A stretch of DNA of 22,500 bases from Hormiphora californensis. Lineage: Eukaryota > Ctenophora > Tentaculata > Cydippida > Pleurobrachiidae. How positions within the stretch are numbered: the first letter of the stretch is position 1; every line of letters starts with the position of its first letter. The DNA is taken from positions 9,220,719-9,243,218 of the forward strand of contig CM035352.1 of NCBI GenBank assembly GCA_020137815.1, written 5' to 3'. Under the pieces are notes generated by a model. That model made no database searches. It was not told where the DNA came from and worked only from the letters and a program-made list of their open reading frames with translations. Shown piece by piece: positions 8,286 through 16,099 of the stretch. Made by a program: the position numbers and the translations under genes.

Positions 8286-8425
8286 GTAAAATAATAGTGG
8301 ACTTATACTAACTAATTGCTTCTTAATTACTTCTTAATTACTAATTACTTCTTAACTAACTAATTACTTCTTAAATTGAATACTAATTTTAAAGATATTC
8401 AACATCAACAACTCTCTCTTATCAG
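8286..8425 (+). other. GPCR intron 2 (140 nt)
   Basis: Bounded by GTAAAA and CTTATCAG. The first half is a degenerate repeat of TTAATTACTTC. No other content is seen. Confidence 0.85.
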
Positions 8426-9052
8426 GTGATCCAGGCCGCTCTGCCCCTTCTAAAGAACGTTGTGTACGTGTACGATAAAAGGAGTGTGAAATGTAACTGG
8501 TTTGTGACCGATGTCACACAATCAGAGACAATGATATATCTACTGCACATTATCCTGGTGTTTATCCCCATCTTTATCCCCATCGTACCAGTAACCCTGT
8601 CCTGTGTCATCAGCACACGTGCACTCTTCAAAACTGTCAAGTCCCCTAACGGTGGCAAGGCTAAAGGGAGGCCCAAACACAAGATCCGGGCCACTACCTC
8701 CATTATTGCCATCACAGTAGTGTATGTGGTGTACAACCTTCCTCCTGCTATCACAGCTCTCCTGATGTTGGTGGATGAGAACATCTTGAACTGGGACTCA
8801 CATTCTTTCTTCTCTAACTTCCAAGAGGTGTACTGTGTGGCTCTCAATGCCATCACCAACCCCATTATCTACCTGCTCACCATGAACCAGCTCAAGTTGT
8901 TCCTGATCAGGGGAATTGGGGCTGCTAGGCAGAGGATCTCAGTAGTGAATGGGGTAACATCACAGGGCGGTGGCGGTGGTCAGATAACAGCTGCCCGGGC
9001 TACCAGAGCTGCACAGCAACGACACAACAACATTGAAATGCACTCAAAGTGA
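8426..9052 (+). CDS. Rhodopsin-family GPCR, exon 3 of 3 (TM4-TM7 and tail)
   Basis: Begins with GTGATC after the acceptor CTTATCAG at 8425 (phase 0) and ends at TGA 9050-9052; residues 141-348. It holds the end of TM4, extracellular loop 2 with Cys (C163, KCNWF), TM5 (about 176-200, with prolines P188, P192 and P195), a basic third intracellular loop (KGRPKHKIR), TM6 with YNLPP in place of the usual CWxP (P246 = 6.50), and TM7 with a canonical NPIIY (285-289). The ~55-residue C-tail has a five-glycine run and is basic, with no obvious palmitoylation cysteine. This is a complete class A core, so the gene looks functional. It resembles peptide or orphan receptors of invertebrates; subfamily and ligand cannot be called. 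No AATAAA was seen in the ~300 bp after the stop. Confidence 0.92.
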   Translation: MIQAALPLLKNVVYVYDKRSVKCNWFVTDVTQSETMIYLLHIILVFIPIFIPIVPVTLSCVISTRALFKTVKSPNGGKAKGRPKHKIRATTSIIAITVVYVVYNLPPAITALLMLVDENILNWDSHSFFSNFQEVYCVALNAITNPIIYLLTMNQLKLFLIRGIGAARQRISVVNGVTSQGGGGGQITAARATRAAQQRHNNIEMHSK

Positions 9053-9082
9053 TGAATCTTGTGGAGGTCAATATGGATCTGT

Positions 9083-9300
9083 ACTCTCTGAGTCTTCTAA
9101 AGTACATTCTGAGTGTTCTAAAGTACATTCTGAGTGTTCTAAAGTACATTCTGAGTGTTCTAAAGTACATTCTGAGTGTTGTAAAGTGTACTCTCTGAGT
9201 GTTGTAAAGTGTACTCTCTGAGTGTTGTAAAGTGTAAACTCTGAGTGTTCTTAAGTACATTCTGAGTGTTCTAAAGTACATTCTGAGTGTTCTAAAGTAT
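9083..9300 (+). repeat. 21-bp tandem repeat in the GPCR 3' region
   Basis: About ten copies of a 21-bp unit (CTGAGTGTTCTAAAGTACATT with GTAAAGTGTACTCT variants), starting ~30 bp after the GPCR stop codon. It lies where the 3' UTR would be, so it may be transcribed. It is not coding. Confidence 0.88.
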
Positions 9301-10075
<775 letters not shown>

Positions 10076-10125
10076 TTAAAGAATGAAAGAATATGTTTCT
10101 TCTTCTTGGAATGTCGTGTTTGGAA
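10076..10125 (-). CDS. Possible terminal exon of the PRDM gene
   Basis: Candidate only. After the acceptor ATTCTCAG (minus strand, base 10126 side) a 50-nt stretch reads in the phase required by the preceding PRDM exon (phase 1) and ends in TAA after 15 further codons (PNTTFQEEETYSFIL). The pyrimidine tract is mediocre, no domain is recognisable and no AATAAA follows. It would give a PR-domain protein without zinc fingers. It could easily be chance. Confidence 0.2.
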
Positions 10126-10505
10126 CTGAGAATGTGGTTGTCTGTTCAACATTCTAAATTTCATGATTTGAAAGATTCTCCAGTATAAAAGATGACAAGT
10201 GACTAAATTGTATATCCAGTACCCAGAATGAAATGTCAGCTTGATCAGTGGCAACAATTCAAAGGAAGTAGAGAGGGATAGTAAAAGAGAGGGATAGAGA
10301 GATACCAAGGAGAGAGTTAGCAAAATAATGCCCCTATCTCTGACGTTGGGGCAAGTTATCCCGTTAACCCTGTCAAGCCAATGCTCTGACCAGTGACTGG
10401 TCAGTGACCGCTGTAATTTGTTAACCAGTCAACCTTTTACAATTCGCGACAGAAAATATTATTTGCGTTATTCTCTGAAAATTATAATCTCTGTAGCGGG
10501 GAGTT

Positions 10506-10628
10506 GGGTACTGGATTGGGAAAGTAGAATGAAAAAAGATAGACCAGAGAATTTAGCTCTTACTGGATTTGGAAAGTAGGATTAAAAAAGATAGACAACT
10601 TACTGGGTTGTGAAAGTAGGATGGGTAT
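10506..10628 (-). repeat. Triplicated exon-end/donor segment of PRDM exon 4
   Basis: On the minus strand, three diverged copies of a 40-55-bp unit: CTACTTTC...CCCAGTAAGT, then CTACTTTC...TCCAGTAAGA, then CTACTTTC...TCCAGTACCC, each followed by (except the last) CTATCTTTTTT. Copy 1 contains the end of exon 4 and its donor. Copies 2 and 3 lie in the intron and carry two more donor-like sites. Confidence 0.75.
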
Positions 10629-10701
10629 ATCGTGATATAGGTTGTATTCCTCCCCGTACCATACCATTAACTCTTCTTGCTGTTTTATCTCTCTCAATGC
10701 T
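10604..10701 (-). CDS. PRDM-family gene, PR/SET exon 4 (C-terminal end of PR domain)
   Basis: Minus-strand exon between the acceptor TTCCCTAG and the donor GTAAGT (phase 2 in, phase 1 out). It encodes ALREIKQQEELMVWYGEEYN and then LYHDIPILLSQP. EELMVWYG is the hallmark end of PR/SET domains (usually ELLVWYG). It joins exon 3 through a split Arg codon (AG+A). Both splice sites lie in locally duplicated sequence: the acceptor word TTCCCTAGAGCATT recurs 53 bp upstream, and the donor region recurs twice downstream in the intron. The next exon is not identified with confidence (a candidate is at 10076-10125). No C2H2 zinc fingers were found between here and the GPCR gene. Confidence 0.85.
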
Positions 10702-11506
10702 CTAGGGAAATAATATTAGTATAGTATAATACAGGGTGTTAGTATTTTAATGCTCTAGGGAAACATACATAATCAATAAACCCAGGGTATCCCGGTACAC
10801 AAATTCTATAACAGATCATAATATCGTCTCGTTTTCCTGTTTCCTAGCCACTGTGAACTTAGTGAACTAACAATGCCACAGATGAATTGTAGTAGAAGTA
10901 ATGGTTGGTATTTGGTACTGCATGGTAATGGTTGCAGTATTTATGCTCTGACAGAGTAAAGTTTTAATCGAAGTTTCCCCCCTGGTATATAGCAGTGTCA
11001 AAAGTAGTTATTATTAATGGAGAATATTGACTGCAGTGGCGTGTTTCAAATCTGTCAGAGCAATTGTTGAGTAACATATCAGAGCAGTTTCACATTGGGT
11101 TATAACTGAGTTTAATGGATAATTTTAACAATTTGATTGCTGTCAGACACTGGGGGGAGATGTTTTTGATGCAAGCTACCTTTTTGGTATCATTCACTAC
11201 ATCAGCATTTAGACAACTTGTCATTTGCTATGGAAGAAGTTGAAGGGATTGAGAAGAGCCACCCATTGCCAAAAGCTAGCATCACTATGGAACATACTTT
11301 GCAGAAGTGGTTGGTATCGAAGACACCTCACACTCTTCGCGCTGGCAAGGGGTAACTTCGTAACCAACAGAAGTGGGGGGGGGGGGGGTCGAACAGTCTA
11401 AGATTCCTACGATGCAGAACTAGAAAGATAAAAAGCAAACAGTGTCCTTCCTCAGCTTCTAACTCACTTTTAAGTCGCTGTAGCCACGCCCTGGGTCAGG
11501 ACCTCT

Positions 11507-11580
11507 GTCAGAGCATTGGCCTGACCCATTCTCGTTTCTCTGCAGAGCGCGCGAGAACTGTGGTCAGAGCATTGGCCTGA
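11507..11580 (+). repeat. 18-bp direct repeat GTCAGAGCATTGGCCTGA
   Basis: Two exact copies at 11507-11524 and 11563-11580 (period 56). An inverted related copy (GCCAATGCTCTGACC) lies at about 10377-10391. Origin unknown. Confidence 0.7.
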
Positions 11581-11614
11581 TAGTAGGACAGTAGTGAGAC
11601 TGATATCTAAGACG

Positions 11615-11835
11615 ATTCTCGTTCTATAAGAAGGCGATGGAGATACTTCACCCCCCCCCCCTGAAACCACCCCTTAAAGGGAGGTTTCCCCTGTGACCTG
11701 GTATGGCACCAGCTCCCCAAGTCTCCTTGGGCCGAAGCAGCTTGGCAACATACCAGCCACACCACCCAGGACGGGGAACGGGAGCCCCATGGCGCCCACC
11801 CCTTACTAGCCAGCGTCCTCCCAGAAGAAGAAGAA
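11615..11835 (+). mobile_element. SINE or truncated LINE insertion with 13-bp target duplication
   Basis: The 221-bp segment is flanked by identical direct repeats GATATCTAAGACG at 11602-11614 and 11836-11848, and ends in a short (AAG)n tail. Tail plus variable-length target duplication is the signature of target-primed retrotransposition. The body is GC-rich, with a C run near 11650. No clear tRNA A/B boxes are seen, so it may be a 5'-truncated LINE 3' end rather than a SINE. It lies in the PRDM intron between exons 3 and 4. Confidence 0.78.
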
Positions 11836-11896
11836 GATATCTAAGACGGTATTATGCCTGCAGGCTACATGTAGCCCCTTTCCCTAGCATGATTAC

Positions 11897-11962
11897 CTGA
11901 AATATATCTGCCCCTTGTCCTGCGTTGTTGCCATGTTCTGTTCTTCACTGTTCCTCGCATTC
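11897..11962 (-). CDS. PRDM-family gene, PR/SET exon 3
   Basis: Small minus-strand exon (66 nt) between the acceptor ATTCTCAG and the donor GTAATC, phase 2 at both ends. It encodes NARNSEEQNMATTQDKGQIY plus F, with split Arg codons on both sides. The order (N)-ARN-EEQN-...-QIYFR is the core of PR/SET domains (family form CARNxxEQNLxxxQxxxxIYYR), and it fits exactly between the NWM of exon 2 and the ELMVWYG of exon 4. The ARNxxEQN wording is reminiscent of PRDM6/PRDM12, but I do not assign a subfamily. Confidence 0.88.
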
Positions 11963-12951
11963 CTGAGAATAATATGCAATCTTAGTTCTAGTTGTTGAGC
12001 AACAACAAAGTGCTGCCTTTTCCTCTACCCTCTCCAGTCCGTCAGTTTGTCAGCAACCCTATCATATGTGCTAGCCAGCGCTGTCAGGGTTGCGTCCGTA
12101 ATCATGTCATAACTTTGTTTGACAAAACTGCTCTGCGTGCTATCGAGATTGTTAGCACACACTCGTTGATTGGGTGAGTCGGACAGTGTCGGTGCAAGGC
12201 ACCGAGGTCAAGCAAGGGACCGTATTGAGAGCTATTATCATTGCTTGGCGGCATCCAATAGTCGGACTGCCCCATGGATTGAGAAATAGCCACGTGGAGG
12301 TGAAAAAAAAAGAAAAAAAAAGTACTAGGGCTGGGAGAGGGGATGTGCTAATTCCTGATATTGAGTACTAGGGGGGGGGGGGGGGGGTTAATGTGATCTC
12401 ACTTCTGTATAGCTTTAAGATTGTCAATAGTTGGTATATTTAATCTCTGAGGAGCACTCTCTGAGGAGCACTTTCTCAGTAACTCAGCTTGTCTAGCTGC
12501 AATGTGCGTCAGAGAGTGAGTCCCACATTTAACCTTGTTGAGTAAGGGGGTTGGTTGACAGAAGTTAACTGTTCATACGATCCCACCAACAAGTTCATGC
12601 TACAGCTCAGCTAATAGACTAATACAATAATAAGTTGCACTTCCATAGAACACCAGCATTATATTACCAGCTGCAATATGATTGATTTCAGAACTCAACT
12701 TACTGTAGCAGGTTCCCAGTCACCATGTACATAACAGTGCTGCTTGCAGTCAAAATACGGTAACGCAAAATACAGTAAGGAGACGCGCACGGTGCATAAC
12801 ACGCGGCAAAAAGTTCATGTGTCAGCACGTACTAGCGCCCTTATTGGTCACGGTTGCGCGTCGTCTTACTGTATCCTCGTTTTCCATTACCGTTTTCCCA
12901 CTACAAGCGACCGTGTAACTCACTGCAGGTCCCCATCCCTACCCAACCCAC
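11963..12951. other. PRDM intron 2, with small repeats and a possible MITE
   Basis: No exon of the PRDM gene is needed or seen here. It contains a G17 run near 12371, a small tandem of CTCTGAGGAGCACT near 12446, and an imperfect inverted repeat 12757-12794 against 12849-12892 (shared words ACGGTAA, TACAGTAAG, GACGCGC). The inverted repeat could be a 140-bp miniature element ending ~60 bp from exon 2's donor. Confidence 0.6.
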
Positions 12952-13058
12952 CTTATTAGTTTCATCCAATTCCCCTTCAGTTGATCTCCCCCGTCTACAA
13001 AGTGAGACACTTTCCCGTCCGCTCCATACACCTCCCACACCATGTTCGGATTGGACAC
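12952..13058 (-). CDS. PRDM-family gene, PR/SET exon 2
   Basis: Minus-strand exon of 107 nt between the acceptor CCACTCCAG and the donor GTGGGT (phase 0 in, phase 2 out). It encodes VSNPNMVWEVYGADGKVSHF followed by VDGGDQLKGNWMKLI. WEVYxxDGxxxxFVDGG...NWM is the diagnostic middle of a PR/SET domain (family form WEIxDxDGxxxHFIDGxDxxxxNWMRYV). The pyrimidine tract of the acceptor is a C12 homopolymer (G12 on the plus strand, near 13067-13078). Confidence 0.9.
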
Positions 13059-13183
13059 CTGGAGTGGGGGGGGGGGGAGTCAGTACACTTGCAGATAGAT
13101 CATTATATTCAGAGACAAATAAATTGGAAGAAATGGTTTTGTTAAGAAATGGGTTGTTACTACTGCAGTCCCTATCATTATAC

Positions 13184-13392
13184 CTGGTGCATGTGTTCAG
13201 GTTGTACAATAGCCCCCTCGAAGGGTCCGACCCAGGTCCCCTTAGGGATAACCTCTGTGCACCTGACCCCAAATAGGGGCACTGTTCCGGTGGATAGTTT
13301 GGATATACAGGGCTCTACCTCAGCAGGGAATGTGCTAGCAACACCAAGAGACATGACGTGTACAGCTGAGAAAGGGTTATTATGAAGGGTTT
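13184..13392 (-). CDS. PRDM-family gene, PR/SET exon 1 recognised (N-terminal part of PR domain)
   Basis: Minus-strand exon between the acceptor TTTCTACAG and the donor GTATAA (phase 1 in, phase 0 out). It encodes about 40 residues of unremarkable leader and then VPLFGVRCTEVIPKGTWVGP followed by FEGAIVQPEHMHQ. GVxxxxxIPKGTxxGPFEG is the conserved start of the PR/SET domain. PRDM proteins are transcriptional regulators, often histone methyltransferase-like, and usually have C2H2 zinc fingers after the PR domain. Here the PR domain is complete over four exons with every phase matched, so the gene is likely real. The reading frame is also open upstream to an ATG at 13438, so this could be the first coding exon, unspliced at its 5' end. 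An internal ATG (MSLGVAS) is a third option. Confidence 0.86.
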
Positions 13393-13754
13393 CTGTAGAA
13401 AGACAAAACTCGGAACAATGTAAGATTCCCTCAACCATTGATTCATGTCTAAAGTCTAAAGATATATGGTGAAATAGAGCTAGGGTAATAAGGTTAGGAA
13501 CATTTTTCTCATATTGTTGAACTTAAAAATTAAAAGACATATTTTATAGTGGTTATACCTAAATACCCGTATGCCAGACCTCAATGCAGCTTAAAAAGCT
13601 GCCTATATGTTTGACGTAGGGTCATATTTTTCAACTTAAAAGACGCAAATTCATTATGGGGGGTCTTTATACTTGGAAAATATTCACCATATTCTTCTCT
13701 CGAATAAAACAAGAAAAAAACCCTAGTATTTAGCGTATAATATAAGAAATAAGA

Positions 13755-14199
13755 ACTAGATCCAAAAACCAAACAAGTTTGGTGGATAGCCGGGGCCGCA
13801 GAAATTAAAAAACTTGCGAAAGTTTTGATACATGAACTTTCGGGGCCTGGGGTGCTGTTAAATTCGCGTTTCCATGATCATTGATCATAACCAGCAACAC
13901 TTTCAAACTATACGCCAGGAAAACTATTACAATGATCAAATTATCATTATTAATTTATATAACACATTTTCATACATACAGATCCACAAATATCACATAT
14001 AATGTACTGCACACAGTAGGTCGTTTCAGAGTCTGGTTTACAGAATCATAGTGTGTTTTGAAAGAACAGCTGACTATCATGGAAACGCGAATTTAACAGC
14101 ACCCCAGGCCCCGAAAGTTCATGTATCAAAACTTTCGCAAGTTTTTTAATTTCTGCGGCCCCGGCTATCCACCAAACTTGTTTGGTTTTTGGATCTAGT
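13755..14199. mobile_element. 445-bp foldback element with perfect 124-bp inverted repeats
   Basis: The arms 13755-13878 and 14076-14199 are exact reverse complements over 124 bp, starting ACTAGATCCAAAAACC and ending TCGCGTTTCCATGAT at the loop side. The loop is 197 bp and AT-rich. No convincing target duplication was found next to the outer ends. The arms are open in one frame (reading ...AGAAEIKKLAKVLIHELSGP...), but this is probably incidental. Perfect identity implies recent insertion or gene conversion between the arms. It is a non-autonomous DNA element (MITE/foldback) by structure only. Confidence 0.82.
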
Positions 14200-14236
14200 A
14201 TCAGGCATTTTTTTATATTAATACTACTATGACATG

Positions 14237-15607
14237 GGATGGTAATGGTTATGGGATGTGTGTAGTGGAGGCTCTTGCGGTGTTTTCCGCGCCGTGGGGG
14301 CTTCTGCTTGTGTCGCTGGTAACTTCCACCTCTCACATAACAAGTCCGATTCAGTCCACCTCCGCGTGGTCCATCCTGGTAACGTCAATCTGTTAAGGGA
14401 GAGAGAGAGTGGGTGAGCGAGTTAGAGAGAGTTCTGAGAGAGTGACGGCTAAATGACTACGGACGTCCAGACAACTTCTGGATTCTGACTCACGTCAACC
14501 CCGCTATATACAGCAACCCCTGAGGGCTCTGCCCGTCGACCCGGCTGCTGTCGCCTGCAAAACAGCTCTCTTGCCCATGGCTGTCTTTATGACAGGGCAG
14601 AGATAAACCCAGTAATAACCAAGTAGGGGCTGGTCGCCCCTGGGGAACCCCTGCCCAAATTTGCACCTAAAAACCTCTGCCTATTTAACCCCCACACCCT
14701 ATTTGTTCCAAAAAACAGATCTAGACACAAAATAACTTACCCTACCACTACTTCAAACGTAACGCACGAAAACGCCATGGTGAACAAAGTCCGACCCAGG
14801 CCGAACAATCTGCGCGCACAGTTCCAAGCCCAAGTTCTAGACTCCTCAGACACACCCTACCCCCCCCCCCCTAATCCCAAGCTCCGCACATGCGTGATCT
14901 CCACACCTACAACAAATCACCGAGCCTCAGACACGCACACCCCAAAACAAGGCAAGTGACAAACCTACAAATCTGAAAGACCCTTTAGTAGTCAGGGAAA
15001 AGCCCATTACAGTTTGGGACACTTAAACAATGGTACCCTTATTCAAATAGCAGACACGCTTACACTGAGACCCCTCGCATTAATTACGCGAAGCCTTGAG
15101 TGAACTGATACTGGTCAAATGCACTCAGGGACAACCATAGACGTTGTTTTACAGCAACTAATCTATAACCTGGCCACCCGGCGATGGCAACATCGCCTGA
15201 CCGGACCCTTGGGTCGTACTTGTGAATACATTACTAGCTAGCTTAGACTACAAGACCCTTGGTGTAAAGATAAGCATTTAATCCCTTGATAGGTAATCAA
15301 TGATATCCGGCAAATCACCTACTTCCACAGTTGTCGTGACAGTGGTAACCAAAGACCAACCAATTGGACGGTAAGTCCCATCACATGTCTGCGGGGAAAG
15401 ATTTCTCCGTGCCAAATCCGACACAGACTCGCATGCTCCTTTTGCGGTACCATAAAGAGACTGCTGGGAAACCAGTGGAATCTAAGTGGAATCATACCGA
15501 CAGTGACCCTGCGTGTGGGGGTCACCTGGCAAGGAGTGAGGTCAGTAACGGGCCGGCTGAGGGGTCATCAATAACCTCAGCATGGGGTGGAACGACGGGA
15601 GGTACTG

Positions 15608-15638
<31 letters not shown>
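14237..15638 (+). mobile_element. 1.4-kb retroelement with 14-bp target duplication and (AC)n tail
   Basis: Flanked by identical ACTACTATGACATG at 14223-14236 and 15639-15652. The right copy overlaps the end of an (AC)n tract (15609-15640), which acts as the 3' tail. A (GA)n tract sits near 14397, and an ORF of 60 codons (14777-14959, ATG in a good Kozak context, proline-rich, unrecognised) lies in the middle. A perfect hairpin at 15180-15197 (GGCGATG, GCAA loop, CATCGCC) lies in the 3' half. There is no reverse transcriptase, so this is a non-autonomous or internally deleted non-LTR element. Its family is not recognised. Confidence 0.75.
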
Positions 15639-15642
<4 letters not shown>

Positions 15643-15669
15643 CTATGACATGCATTTTGTAATTCTTAA

Positions 15670-16080
15670 TAAACGCAGATAGGGGATTCACGGACTTTTA
15701 CAATTGTGGGTAGCCTCATAACAATCGCAGATATAGATATCCAATATCGGATATCAATTGCGAATCACTAATATGATAGTAATCGCAGACAACCAATTGC
15801 GGATAACTGATCACGAATCCGTTATAAGATATCGCAATCAGTTATCGCGATCTTAGCTATCTGCGATTAGCTACCCGCGATTGGTAACTACTTACTATAA
15901 TACTTATTTGCGATAAGTTATCGTGATTAGTCATGTGCGATTACTATTATTTATTAGTTATCAGCGATTGATTATATCCGCGATTGGTTCTCCGCGATTA
16001 TTCTATGATTTTGATTATTAGTCACGGATAATGATCACGGATAAGCATTGATAATCAAATATATTATCTGATACAATCAG
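15670..16080. repeat. Degenerate cluster of GCGATT/AATCGC words
   Basis: About 400 AT-rich bases packed with short diverged repeats such as AATCGCAGATA on the left (15722, 15780) and TCTGCGATTAGC, CCGCGATTGGT and TGCGATTACT on the right (15860-16005). The word orientation flips around 15840, so the cluster is roughly palindromic. It may be an old minisatellite or foldback relic, or a dense set of binding sites. No gene is seen. Confidence 0.6.
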
Positions 16081-16099
16081 GTTCTAGGAACTAATTCAC

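Noticed and set aside
11230-11356. Plus-strand 43-codon ORF starting MEEVEGIEKSHPLPK
   Set aside because: Short, no domain recognised, no phase-compatible neighbour, and located in a PRDM intron.
12038-12173. Plus-strand exon-like stretch with a good acceptor (CTACCCTCTCCAG) and donor (GTGAGT)
   Set aside because: It lies inside the PRDM intron on the opposite strand, encodes nothing recognisable (RQFVSNPIICASQRCQGC...), and no partner exons in phase were found. It remains worth a transcript check.
13178-13438. The 86-codon minus-strand ORF read as a single-exon gene
   Set aside because: Its last residues run past a consensus donor (CAG/GTATAA at 13183), and the PR domain continues in phase in exon 12952-13058, so it is an exon of a spliced gene.
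14046-14336. 96-codon minus-strand ORF crossing the right foldback arm
   Set aside because: Nearly half is the inverted-repeat arm and the rest crosses the boundary into a separate retroelement; no family resemblance.
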